DNA of 14,395 nt, taken from an uncultured Alphaproteobacteria bacterium (GTDB taxonomy: Bacteria > Pseudomonadota > Alphaproteobacteria > RF32 > CAG-239). Of the stretch, positions 8,004 to 14,211 are shown piece after piece. Every line of letters starts with the position of its first letter. Positions within the stretch are counted from its first letter, which is position 1. The stretch is taken from NCBI GenBank assembly GCA_910580155.1, contig CAJTWX010000005.1, forward strand, positions 1 through 14,395. The letters are read 5' to 3'. The position numbers and the translations under genes are program-made. Below the pieces are notes generated by a model. It had not been told where the DNA came from, did no database searches, and saw only the letters and a list, made by a program, of their open reading frames with translations.

Positions 8004-8078
8004 GGTCCCATCGTCTAATGGTTAGGACATCGCCCTTTCACGGCGGTAATATGGGTTCAAATCCCGTTGGGATCACCA
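8004..8078 (+). tRNA. tRNA-Glu (anticodon UUC)
   Basis: The 75-nt sequence folds as a cloverleaf. The acceptor stem is GGTCCCA with TGGGATC, with one G-U pair. The D arm is GTCT/GGAC. The anticodon stem TCGCC/GGCGG closes the loop CTTTCAC, which places TTC at positions 34-36. The T arm is ATGGG/CCCGT around TTCAAAT. The discriminator is A and CCA is encoded. It has its own promoter and terminator. Confidence 0.97.
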
Positions 8079-8085
8079 ATTTGAA

Positions 8086-8114
8086 AAAGCTCTCGGTTTT
8101 CGGGAGCTTTTTTT
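8086..8114 (+). terminator. Intrinsic terminator after tRNA-Glu
   Basis: AAAGCTCTCG (8086-8095) pairs with CGGGAGCTTT (8101-8110) around a five-base loop, with one wobble, and seven T residues run from 8108 to 8114. It ends the tRNA transcript eight bases after the CCA end. Confidence 0.9.
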
Positions 8115-8120
8115 GTATGT

Positions 8121-8155
8121 ATGGAAATTGAATCCAAGGGGGGCTTCAATTCCGA
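8121..8155. repeat. Small inverted repeat
   Basis: GGAAATTGAA and TTCAATTCC face each other around a spacer containing a run of six G, with one bulged base. It lies in the AT-rich gap between the tRNA terminator and the small membrane protein gene. The role is unknown; it could be a binding site or chance. Confidence 0.3.
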
Positions 8156-8194
8156 ATAATGCTTTTTTATTTAATATAATCTTATAAAAAATTC

Positions 8195-8223
8195 TTGAAT
8201 ATTTTTTGTTTTGGGATTATGCT
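8195..8223 (+). promoter_or_regulatory. Candidate promoter of the 58-aa gene
   Basis: TTGAAT (8195-8200) and TATGCT (8218-8223) are 17 bases apart. Both boxes deviate from consensus, but they lie in the right place to give a leader of about 40 bases before the ATG at 8271. The flanking AT-rich sequence contains many other weak matches. Confidence 0.45.
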
Positions 8224-8270
8224 TCAGTTGATTTAGTTCTTTTTATGTCTAACTTTAATTATTTTGTGCT

Positions 8271-8447
8271 ATGAAAGAAAAAAAGGACAAATTAGGATTT
8301 TGCGGATGGTTGTTCGCAGGGTTTGTAGGTGTTTCGTTCGTTGTGGCTGCTCCGGTTATCGGTTTGGCTTGGCTCGGAACGAAAGGGCTTGAGGCTTTGG
8401 GTTGTGATAATACCCCCAAAGATGATGTAAATCCGCTTGATTTGTAA
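8271..8447 (+). CDS. Small membrane protein, 58 aa
   Basis: The short frame encodes a lysine-rich start (MKEKKDKLG), one hydrophobic segment of about 30 residues (residues 9-38, CGWLFAGFVGVSFVVAAPVI and on) that could be one long helix or a hairpin of two, and an acidic tail ending DDVNPLDL. The positive-inside rule would put the N-terminus in the cytoplasm. Support for a real gene: charge pattern, a candidate promoter upstream and a clean intrinsic terminator 18 bases after the stop. Against it: no clear Shine-Dalgarno sequence precedes the ATG. The function is unknown. Confidence 0.6.
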   Translation: MKEKKDKLGFCGWLFAGFVGVSFVVAAPVIGLAWLGTKGLEALGCDNTPKDDVNPLDL

Positions 8448-8465
8448 AATTATCTGCTCTTTTTT

Positions 8466-8501
8466 AGTATCCCGCATTTTTAATGTCGGGATACTTTTTT
8501 T
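8466..8501 (+). terminator. Intrinsic terminator after the 58-aa gene
   Basis: AGTATCCCG (8466-8474) pairs perfectly with CGGGATACT (8487-8495), and seven T residues run from 8495 to 8501. CAT (8475-8477) and ATG (8483-8485) can extend the stem with one bulge. A terminator here supports the small upstream frame as an expressed gene. Confidence 0.85.
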
Positions 8502-8611
8502 GTGTTGGCGGGAGGGGCTAAAAAATGGTTCGCCGTTCAAGAGCTTTATTTTTTTAATTCATCAGGTTGGGCTGCAACTTTTGTTTCTTCTCTGTTGCCT
8601 TAATAAAAGAC

Positions 8612-8652
8612 AAAAAATCCCGTGATTACCAGAGGTAGTCACGGGATTTTTT
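8612..8652. terminator. Bidirectional intrinsic terminator
   Basis: CCCGTGATTACC (8619-8630) pairs with GGTAGTCACGGG (8634-8645) with one wobble, flanked by an A-run on the left and a T-run on the right, so both strands end in a U-tract. Its main client is the minus-strand 182-aa gene, whose stop codon touches the hairpin. It would also stop read-through from the plus strand. Confidence 0.9.
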
Positions 8653-9200
8653 TAATGGTAGAGACTGCTGATATCTACGGCCGGGCGGATGAAGATTTTG
8701 TCATCCGGGGTGTAGTGTGTCTGCAGTGAACAGCGGTTTTTTCTAAAATCTATAGACATTGGTGAAAACTTTTTGCTGGTCTCATTGGTGTCTGTGATGT
8801 AGATGCTGTTATGCAACGGGGTGCCGCCGAGGGTGACGAACATATCACTCACGGCGCCTGCATTCTTGATTATATACCGCATTATCTCCATACTCGGAGC
8901 GCCGGCTTTGCGACCTGCGAAGACAATCTTATCACACAAGCGGTGTGCGTCACAGATGCTCATTTCTTCTTCGGGCGCGTTGATGGCGACGATGTAGTCA
9001 CCGAGCGCTATTCCCCACGGGGTACGTCCCTTGCCGTCTGCAACGACATAGCTTAGCAAGCCGTCGGTGTAGACTACCGGATAGAAGTAGCAGCGGCGGG
9101 TGAAGAAACATTTAATTGTTGCCCAGAACTTGTAGGTTCGGATGATTGCGTTTTCGTTTAGGAAGTACGAGGCCTTGGCTGGATAATCAACTTGTACCAT
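8652..9200 (-). CDS. Hypothetical protein, possibly a divergent DUF1566/FISUMP-like domain
   Basis: The 182-aa protein has no signal peptide or membrane helix that I can see. Residues about 40-175 run in an order that recalls the DUF1566 / Fibrobacter major-domain fold: a PWGIALGDYIVA segment (61-72), AHRLCDKIVFAGRKAGAPSMEIM (85-107) where that family has its LPs-x-E-L segment, LGGTPLHNSIYITDTNE (124-140) where the family has a YWTS-type strand, and a closing IRPAV (171-175) like the family's VRPV. The typical tryptophans are missing, so the match is weak. The open frame extends upstream to 9272, but a near-consensus promoter lies at 9241-9269 with a start near 9234, so the ATG at 9200 is preferred. 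A terminator abuts the stop, making it a single-gene unit. Confidence 0.7.
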   Translation of the reverse strand: MVQVDYPAKASYFLNENAIIRTYKFWATIKCFFTRRCYFYPVVYTDGLLSYVVADGKGRTPWGIALGDYIVAINAPEEEMSICDAHRLCDKIVFAGRKAGAPSMEIMRYIIKNAGAVSDMFVTLGGTPLHNSIYITDTNETSKKFSPMSIDFRKNRCSLQTHYTPDDKIFIRPAVDISSLYH

Positions 9201-9240
9201 AATAGCAAATTTATATGTTAATAATTCTTTTATTTGCGCC

Positions 9241-9269
9241 AGTATAGAACAATTTTTATTTAAATGCAA
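9241..9269 (-). promoter_or_regulatory. Promoter of the minus-strand 182-aa gene
   Basis: Read on the minus strand, TTGCAT (9269-9264) and TATACT (9246-9241) are 17 bases apart. Transcription would begin near 9234 and give a leader of about 34 bases before the ATG at 9200. Confidence 0.75.
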
Positions 9270-9367
9270 CAAAAAAGTATGAGCCGCAACGGCAACAATG
9301 GTAAAAAAAGACTTTACAACGGCGGGATTTTTGTTTAGTGTGGGGAGGAAAGGTGAGGATTTAGCGG

Positions 9368-9381
9368 GAGAGATTGCTGCG
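9368..9381 (+). repeat. Fragment of the palindromic repeat family
   Basis: GAGATTGCTGCGGG matches the left arm of the repeat family (compare GAGATTGCCGCGGG at position 1), but the right arm GCAATGAC is absent. It looks like a decayed copy in the leader of the TerB-like gene. Confidence 0.45.
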
Positions 9382-9427
9382 GGACGACGGGGAAAGTTTA
9401 AAGGAAGGTTTTGACTGGAGGTGTGTG

Positions 9428-9871
9428 ATGTTTTACCCTGATAAAGATTTTATTTTGTCGCTTTCGGACGGGGAGAGATTTATCTTTTTGAAGATTATCT
9501 GCGGGGTGGTTGCCGTGGACCGTAAGGTTTCGCGTGAGGAGCTTTTGTATTTGCGTGAGCTGGCGCTTAAATATGAGGTGAGCGGTGAAAAACTTTCGAC
9601 AATGATTAAAACCGCCGATACGCCGATGCTTATCAAGCAGGCGCGGATGATTGTTAACCGCCCGAAAGCGCTGACGCTGATTAAAGATATGTGTATGGTC
9701 GCAAACCTTGATACGGAGCTTGGCGATGCGGAAATCGACTATATTTTGGATGTTGCAGAAGCGATGGGGGTTGAACCGCAGCGGGTGCGCGATATTAACG
9801 CCGTGGTGAACGAATATCTGGCGGTATCGCAGAAAGCGGCGATTTTGCTGGAACAGGAACACTGGACTTAA
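9428..9871 (+). CDS. TerB-like (tellurite-resistance TerB / DjlA N-terminal type) domain protein
   Basis: The 147-aa all-helical protein carries the duplicated acidic pattern of TerB-like domains: VAVDRKVSREELLYLRELA (residues 28-46, with D31 and E38) and ANLDTELGDAEIDYILDVA (residues 92-110, with D95 and E102). In each, an Asp turn is followed seven residues later by a Glu, which in the family forms metal-binding sites. No J domain or membrane segment is present, so it is a stand-alone TerB fold of unclear function; tellurite resistance should not be assumed. An upstream in-frame start exists at 9374, but GGAGG at 9417-9421 points to the ATG at 9428. It is 30 bases from the pseudouridine synthase gene and probably co-transcribed with it. 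Confidence 0.75.
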   Translation: MFYPDKDFILSLSDGERFIFLKIICGVVAVDRKVSREELLYLRELALKYEVSGEKLSTMIKTADTPMLIKQARMIVNRPKALTLIKDMCMVANLDTELGDAEIDYILDVAEAMGVEPQRVRDINAVVNEYLAVSQKAAILLEQEHWT

Positions 9872-9901
9872 CGAATGTTTTGCTTAAAGGAATGTATATA
9901 A

Positions 9902-10630
9902 ATGGCTGAGAGAATTGCAAAATTTTTAGCGCGGTCGGGCGTTTGCTCGCGCAGGGAAGCAGAAAAGCTTGTTGAACAGGGGCGCATCAGCGTTAACGGC
10001 GAAACGGTGGAAACGCCGGCGTTTTTGGTGAACGGCGATGAAACGGTGCTGTTTGACGGCGAGAAAATCAAAGCCAAAGACAAGACGCGTTTGTGGCTTT
10101 ATCATAAACCGGCGGGGCTGGTGACCTCGCATAAAGACGAGAAAGAGCGCGACACGGTGTTTGCGCATTTGCCGGACGGGCTGCCGCGGGTAATTTCCGT
10201 CGGGCGGCTTGACTTGAACTCTGAGGGGCTGTTGCTTTTGACTAATGACGGGGCGCTTTCCCGCGCGCTGGAGCTGCCGGAAAACGGCTGGAGCAGACGC
10301 TACAAAGTGCGTGTGCACGGATTTTTGGACGAGAAAAAGCTGAAGAGTCTTGAGAAAGGCGTGACGGTGGACGGTGTGGACTATGCGCCGTGTAAGATTG
10401 CGATTGAGAGCAAGCAGGGGACGAATGCGTGGCTGGTGGTTTCGCTGACCGAGGGGAAGAATCGCGAAGTGCGCAAATTGATGGCCTCGGTCGGGCTTTC
10501 AGTTGCGCGGCTTATCCGTCTTTCGTACGGGCCGTTTCAGTTGGGTTCTCTTAAGCGCGGCGAGGTGCGCGAAGTGCCGCAAAAGGTGCTTAAAGAGCAG
10601 CTTGGGAAGGTGTTTGAGATATGCGAATAA
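9902..10630 (+). CDS. rluB: RluB/RsuA-family 23S rRNA pseudouridine synthase
   Basis: The 242-aa protein isomerises a uridine in rRNA to pseudouridine. Residues 2-60 form an S4 RNA-binding domain (AKFLARSGVCSRREAEKLV, then GRISVNGE). The catalytic loop is VGRLDLNSEGLLLLTNDG, with the nucleophile D104. The C-terminal EGKNREVRKLMASVGL and RLIRLSYGPF motifs are typical of the RsuA/RluB/RluE/RluF branch. The presence of an S4 domain, the NREVRKLM motif and the adjacency to rsmD favour RluB (23S U2605) over RsuA or RluE, though substrate choice is an inference. AAAGGA lies about ten bases before the start. The last ten bases overlap the start of rsmD, so the two are translationally coupled. Confidence 0.88.
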   Translation: MAERIAKFLARSGVCSRREAEKLVEQGRISVNGETVETPAFLVNGDETVLFDGEKIKAKDKTRLWLYHKPAGLVTSHKDEKERDTVFAHLPDGLPRVISVGRLDLNSEGLLLLTNDGALSRALELPENGWSRRYKVRVHGFLDEKKLKSLEKGVTVDGVDYAPCKIAIESKQGTNAWLVVSLTEGKNREVRKLMASVGLSVARLIRLSYGPFQLGSLKRGEVREVPQKVLKEQLGKVFEICE

Positions 10631-11160
10631 TCTCCGGCTCTAAACGCGGTAAAAAGCTTTTTACGCCTGCAGACGAGCGGGTACGCCCGACATCTGACCG
10701 TGCGCGGGAGGCGTTGTTCAGCATTTTATATGCGAAATATTTTGATACGTTAGACGGCGTGGCGGTGTTGGATGTTTTTTCGGGCACCGGTGCGGTCGGG
10801 CTGGAGGCGGCGTCGCGCGGGGCGGAGCGTGTTTGCTTTGTTGACCTTGATTTGAAATTAACGAAAAAAAATGCGGCGGTGTGCGGGTTTGGTAATGTGG
10901 CGTTTATGGAGCGGGATGCACGGCGGTTGCCGAGGGCACCTCAGCCGTTTGGTTTAATATTTTTGGATGCCCCCTACAATAAAGGGCTGACAGAGCCGGT
11001 GTTGGCGGTGCTTTTGGCCGGCGGATATGCGGACGAGCGCACGCTGATTGTGGCGGAGACGGCGGCGGATGAGACGTTGGCGCTGCCCGACGGCTTGCGG
11101 CTTGTGGAAGAGCGGGTGTATGGCGCGGCGAGGTTTTCGTTTATTCGAAAGAGTGTATGA
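10621..11160 (+). CDS. rsmD: 16S rRNA (guanine966-N2)-methyltransferase RsmD
   Basis: The 179-aa protein uses S-adenosylmethionine to methylate N2 of G966 in 16S rRNA of the 30S subunit. The N-terminus MRIISGSKRGKKL with RPTSDRAREALFSIL (residues about 23-37) is a family signature. The SAM motif is LDVFSGTGAVGLEAASRG (residues 50-67). The catalytic motif, normally DPPY or DPPF, reads DAPY (D116-Y119). The C-terminal ERVYGAARFSFIR fits the family, and the length is usual. It starts inside the end of the pseudouridine synthase gene; GGAAGG in that gene serves as ribosome binding site. A pair of inverted palindromic repeats follows the stop within ten bases. Confidence 0.92.
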   Translation: MRIISGSKRGKKLFTPADERVRPTSDRAREALFSILYAKYFDTLDGVAVLDVFSGTGAVGLEAASRGAERVCFVDLDLKLTKKNAAVCGFGNVAFMERDARRLPRAPQPFGLIFLDAPYNKGLTEPVLAVLLAGGYADERTLIVAETAADETLALPDGLRLVEERVYGAARFSFIRKSV

Positions 11161-11170
11161 TACTGTTAGG

Positions 11171-11205
11171 TAGTCATTGCGAGGAACGGAGTGACGAAGC
11201 AATCT
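11171..11205 (-). repeat. Palindromic repeat unit in reverse orientation, GTCATTGCGAGG type
   Basis: TAGTCATTGCGAGG (11171-11184), then a core with GGAGTGACGAAG, then CAATCT (11200-11205). Read on the minus strand this gives AGATTGC, a core containing CTTCGTCACTCC, then CCTCGCAATGACTA, so the outer arms match the other copies but the core is unlike them. Repeats of this exact style are, from memory, common in many unrelated bacterial genomes. Confidence 0.8.
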
Positions 11206-11235
11206 TTGGAGAGTATGGGTGTGCTCTTGGAGGGG

Positions 11236-11270
11236 GAGATTGCCACGGGCTGTCGCCCTCGCAATGACTA
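11236..11270 (+). repeat. Palindromic repeat unit, copy D
   Basis: GAGATTGCCAC, core stem GGGC (11247-11250) with GCCC (11255-11258), then TCGCAATGACTA. Its right arm CTCGCAATGACTA is a perfect 13-base complement of TAGTCATTGCGAG at 11171-11183, so the two copies form one large inverted repeat between convergent genes. Confidence 0.85.
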
Positions 11271-11287
11271 TTTAAGAGAGAAAGCTC

Positions 11288-12139
11288 TTATTTTGCGGCT
11301 TTTTTCATATCTTCTTTTTTCTTCAGCTCGTCTAAGTCGCGTTCGGTGGCGATTTTGTTGAGGATGGTTTTTACCACCGTGTCAATTGCCGTGCCTTCGG
11401 AATAATCTGCAGGCAGGGCGAAGTTTACGCGGTCATCTTTTAAGAGTTTTATTGCCTTTTCCTTATGGTTGCTTTTGGGTTTATAGACGGCAATTGCGTT
11501 GCCGCCGTGGGATTTGACCAGTTTCATTGACGGGATGTCGGTCATTCCGTCACCAAAATAGATAATCCGCGGGAACGGAATGCGGCGTTTGCCGTCTTCC
11601 ATATATTCATTAACCAATTTATCATCAAGCTTGCCCAAGCCTTTGTTTATTTTCGATAAATATGGGACTTTGGTCGAATAATTGACCACGCGGGCAGGCC
11701 AGACCGGCGTACCGTCTTCTCCAAAGGCAAAAGCACAGCCGTAGGCGCCGGTTAAGTATTTGGCAATCGAGGTACCCTCAATGATTTCTTCATAGCCCGA
11801 AGAGATGACGTAATGTTCGATTTTTAAGCCGCGTTCTTTGCCGTAGGCATTGATGCGCTCAAACCATTCTTCGACGCCTTTATAATATTTTACCAATGTG
11901 CCGCAATAGCAGAAATTCTCACGCGTGAGCTTGATGCCTTTTTCGTGCGCGGTTTTCATAAAATAATACATACTGCCGGTGATTTGGTCGGCGCAATTAT
12001 CTATTGACCACTGGTTGGCTTTTTTCCAAAAGGTTTTGGGCGTCATTCCGAGTTCGGGAATTAACACATAATCCTGCATATAGGTGGTGGACAGGGTTTC
12101 ATCAAAGTCATAAACGAGTGCGACAACGGTATTTTTCAT
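11288..12139 (-). CDS. HAD-superfamily phosphatase (phosphoserine-phosphatase-like)
   Basis: The 283-aa cytoplasmic protein has the four haloacid-dehalogenase motifs. Motif I is DFDETL (D11 nucleophile, D13 acid/base). Motif II is VISSG (S113 or S114). A motif III lysine is likely K157 in STKVPYL. Motif IV is YFGDGMTDIPSM with D197 and D201 binding Mg2+. Residues 20-100 form an inserted helical cap of the C1 type, as in phosphoserine phosphatase. The C-terminus is lysine-rich (DELKKKEDMKKAAK). The substrate cannot be read from sequence; a phosphomonoesterase on a small metabolite is likely. GAGGTAAAG precedes the ATG. It is divergent from the glycyl-tRNA synthetase gene across 92 bases and convergent with rsmD, so it is a single-gene unit. 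Confidence 0.82.
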   Translation of the reverse strand: MKNTVVALVYDFDETLSTTYMQDYVLIPELGMTPKTFWKKANQWSIDNCADQITGSMYYFMKTAHEKGIKLTRENFCYCGTLVKYYKGVEEWFERINAYGKERGLKIEHYVISSGYEEIIEGTSIAKYLTGAYGCAFAFGEDGTPVWPARVVNYSTKVPYLSKINKGLGKLDDKLVNEYMEDGKRRIPFPRIIYFGDGMTDIPSMKLVKSHGGNAIAVYKPKSNHKEKAIKLLKDDRVNFALPADYSEGTAIDTVVKTILNKIATERDLDELKKKEDMKKAAK

Positions 12140-12158
12140 CTTTACCTCAAATATCTTC

Positions 12159-12187
12159 TTGCATTTCAGGGGAGTATGTTATATGAG
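12159..12187 (+). promoter_or_regulatory. Candidate promoter of the glycyl-tRNA synthetase gene
   Basis: TTGCAT (12159-12164) and TATGAG (12182-12187) are 17 bases apart, with TTATAT overlapping the -10 as an alternative. The 92-base gap also has to carry the promoter of the divergent phosphatase gene, which I could not place with confidence. Confidence 0.45.
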
Positions 12188-12231
12188 AATAGTTAGTTTT
12201 TGATTAACTTTTAGTTTGTTGAGGTAAAAAA

Positions 12232-13596
12232 ATGGCAGCGACACAGATGGAACAGTTGGTTTCACTTTGCAAAAGAAGAGGGTTTATTTTCCAGAATTCA
12301 GATATTTACGGCGGATTGCAGGGGCTTTATGACTATGGGCCTTTGGGTGTAGAGCTTAAGAATAATATCAAAGCCGCGTGGTGGCGCGCGATGGTTTATG
12401 AACGCGATGATGTGGAAGGGCTGGACGCTGCTATTTTGACGAATCGCAAAGTTTTGCACTATTCGGGGCACGAAGATACGTTTTCGGATCCGATGGTGGA
12501 CTGTAAAAAATGTAAAGGGCGTTTTCGCGCTGACCACTTAACCGACGGCAAGTGCCCGAACTGCGGTTCTACGGAACTGACTGAGCCGCGGCCGTTTAAC
12601 CTGATGTTTAAAACGACTGTCGGGCCGGTGGTGGATGAGAATAACATTGCTTATCTGCGTCCGGAAACCGCGCAGGCGATTTTTACGCAATTTAAAAACG
12701 TGGTTGATTCGACCTCGCGCAAGCTGCCGTTTGGGATTGCGCAAATTGGCAAGTCTTTCCGCAATGAGATTACGCCGAAGAACTTTATTTTCCGTGTGCG
12801 CGAGTTTGAGCAGGCGGAGTTGGAGTTTTTTGTAAAACCCGGTGAGGACGAAAAGTGGCACGAAGAGTGGAAAAATGCCCGCATTGAATGGTGGGTTGAG
12901 CAGGGGCTGAAGCGCGAGAACATCAATGTGTATGTGACGCCGAAGGAAGATTTGGCACACTATGCGAAGGCGTGTGTTGACCTTGAATATAAATTTCCGC
13001 ACGGTGTGGAAGAGCTTGAGGGGATTGCGAACCGTACGGACTATGACCTCGGCAATCACTCCAAGGCACAGGACGAGCTGAACCTTACGTCGCATTGTCA
13101 CGAAAACAAAGATTCGACGACCAAGCTTTGCATTATGGACGAGAATAACAAATGGGTTGTACCTTTTGTGATTGAGCCGTCGATGGGCGTTGACAGGGCG
13201 GTTTTGGCAGTGTTGACAGAGGGATACACCGAAGAAGACCTTGGCAATGGCAACTCGCGCATTGTGTTGAAACTTAAAAAACACTTGGCGCCGATTAAGG
13301 TGGCGATTGTGCCTTTAAAGAAGAACAGCCCCGAGATTATGGCAAAATGTCACGAGCTGAAGAAGAATTTGATGAAACTTGGCATTGGGCGCGTGGCGCT
13401 TGAAAACACCGGCAACATTGGCAAGGCTTATCGCCGCCACGATGAAATCGGCACGCCGTTGTGCTTAACGGTTGACTTTGAAACGTTGGAGCAAAGCCCC
13501 GAGAGCGTGACCTTGCGCGACCGCGATACGATGGAGCAGGTGCGTGTGCCGACCGGTGAGTTGGCGGCATATCTCCGCGACTATTTTGCAAGATGA
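12232..13596 (+). CDS. glyQS: Glycyl-tRNA synthetase, homodimeric class II type
   Basis: The 454-aa enzyme charges tRNA-Gly with glycine using ATP. The N-terminal RRGFIFQNSDIYGGLQGLYD and YGPLGVELKNN are signatures of the single-chain GlyRS. A zinc knuckle has C91, C94, C108 and C111 (CKKC and CPNC). YLRPETAQ (141-148) binds substrate. Motif 2 is FRNEITPKNFIFRVREFEQAE (176-196) and motif 3 is EPSMGVDR (315-322). Residues about 352-450 form the anticodon-binding domain, with GNIGKAYRRHDEIGTPLC. It is complete and of usual length for the bacterial dimeric form. Most Proteobacteria use the unrelated alpha2-beta2 enzyme (glyQ and glyS), so the type is notable here. GAGG lies ten bases upstream of the ATG and an intrinsic terminator follows the stop. 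Confidence 0.95.
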   Translation: MAATQMEQLVSLCKRRGFIFQNSDIYGGLQGLYDYGPLGVELKNNIKAAWWRAMVYERDDVEGLDAAILTNRKVLHYSGHEDTFSDPMVDCKKCKGRFRADHLTDGKCPNCGSTELTEPRPFNLMFKTTVGPVVDENNIAYLRPETAQAIFTQFKNVVDSTSRKLPFGIAQIGKSFRNEITPKNFIFRVREFEQAELEFFVKPGEDEKWHEEWKNARIEWWVEQGLKRENINVYVTPKEDLAHYAKACVDLEYKFPHGVEELEGIANRTDYDLGNHSKAQDELNLTSHCHENKDSTTKLCIMDENNKWVVPFVIEPSMGVDRAVLAVLTEGYTEEDLGNGNSRIVLKLKKHLAPIKVAIVPLKKNSPEIMAKCHELKKNLMKLGIGRVALENTGNIGKAYRRHDEIGTPLCLTVDFETLEQSPESVTLRDRDTMEQVRVPTGELAAYLRDYFAR

Positions 13597-13600
13597 TGAG

Positions 13601-13626
13601 AAGGGCGTGATGAGCGCCCTTTTTTT
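13601..13626 (+). terminator. Intrinsic terminator after the glycyl-tRNA synthetase gene
   Basis: AAGGGCG (13601-13607) pairs with CGCCCTT (13615-13621) around a seven-base loop, and seven T residues run from 13620 to 13626. It begins four bases after the stop codon. Confidence 0.9.
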
Positions 13627-13662
13627 GGGGGGAAGAGAGGTTTAAGTATGCTCTTGCCGAAT

Positions 13663-13697
13663 GAGATTGCCACGGGCTAACTCCCTCGCAATGACTA
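13663..13697 (+). repeat. Palindromic repeat unit, copy E, with broken central stem
   Basis: The copy reads GAGATTGCCAC, then GGGCTAACTCCC, then TCGCAATGACTA. The core equals that of copy A (GGGCTAAAGCCC) except that AG is changed to CT, which leaves only GGG and CCC able to pair. The outer arms are intact. Confidence 0.85.
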
Positions 13698-13710
13698 GCG
13701 GGAGAAGGGG

Positions 13711-13776
13711 ATGCTTCTCGCAATGACTCACGAAAGAGGGGGCAATGACTTGCGGAAGGGTGAGGGGGCAATGATT
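13711..13776 (+). repeat. Three degenerate right-arm fragments of the repeat family
   Basis: GCAATGACT occurs at 13720-13728 and again at 13742-13750, and GCAATGAT at 13768-13775. The first has the flanks CTTCTC and CACGA, close to the tail of copy B (CCTC and CACGA). Left arms are missing or unrecognisable. This is decayed repeat sequence between the terminator and the next gene; I see no gene here. Confidence 0.55.
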
Positions 13777-13840
13777 GGTGAATGGATATATTGTGGAGCT
13801 TTTTTCCTTTTCGGGGGTTTAAATGAGTGTGGGGAGGGTT

Positions 13841-13868
13841 ATATCTTAGCAAAAGATATTTCAGGAGG
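13841..13868 (+). promoter_or_regulatory. Leader hairpin and strong ribosome binding site of the 106-aa gene
   Basis: ATATCTT (13841-13847) pairs with AAGATAT (13853-13859), and the full Shine-Dalgarno AGGAGG follows at 13863-13868, eight bases before the ATG at 13877. The site decides the start codon. The hairpin does not hide the ribosome site, so any regulatory role is speculative. Confidence 0.5.
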
Positions 13869-13876
13869 TTTTTCAA

Positions 13877-14197
13877 ATGGAAACGTATTTGTTTATTGCG
13901 CTGATTTTTGTTTATTTCTTAACTGCGTTTATGCTGCCGAAGCAGGTACAGAAACGGATTTGGACAATTGCGTATATTTTGGCGTTTGTGATTACCGCAG
14001 TGGCGATTTTCTTTATCAAAATCTATGCCGGCGAAACACTGATGCGTGTGGGTGAGCTCAACTGGTATTATGTGCTTTATGTGTTTGGCTCTATCAGCAT
14101 TATTTTGGGCGTTATCAACTTGTGGATGTATAAGCGCGGGCTGATTGATTTGTTTTCAGGCGATGGTGACGGTGATGATGATACGGTGGAGAAATAA
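13877..14197 (+). CDS. Small integral membrane protein, three predicted helices
   Basis: The 106-aa product is unrecognised. It has three hydrophobic segments at about residues 3-19 (TYLFIALIFVYFLTAFM), 28-51 (IWTIAYILAFVITAVAIFF and on) and 63-84 (WYYVLYVFGSISIILGVINL), then a strongly acidic tail (GDGDGDDDTVEK, from about 95). Short basic loops follow helix 1 (KQVQKR) and helix 3 (KRG); by the positive-inside rule these are cytoplasmic, putting the N-terminus outside and the acidic tail inside. Start choice rests on the perfect AGGAGG eight bases upstream. It stands alone between two blocks of palindromic repeats, with no terminator hairpin of usual form after it. Confidence 0.8.
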   Translation: METYLFIALIFVYFLTAFMLPKQVQKRIWTIAYILAFVITAVAIFFIKIYAGETLMRVGELNWYYVLYVFGSISIILGVINLWMYKRGLIDLFSGDGDGDDDTVEK

Positions 14198-14211
14198 TAC
14201 CGTCTTCTTGT

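Noticed and set aside
8004..8078. tRNA-Glu as the integration site of a prophage made of the upstream genes
   Set aside because: Prophages in tRNA genes normally lie on the 3' side. Here the phage-like genes are on the 5' side, behind an independent promoter and gene. I see no second copy of the tRNA 3' end and no integrase in the window.
9428..9871. Tellurite-resistance gene
   Set aside because: Only the TerB fold is present. No terZ, terC, terD or terE partner lies nearby, so a resistance function is not supported.
12538..13284. 248-codon minus-strand open frame inside the glycyl-tRNA synthetase gene
   Set aside because: It lies wholly opposite a highly conserved enzyme and shows the same shadow composition.
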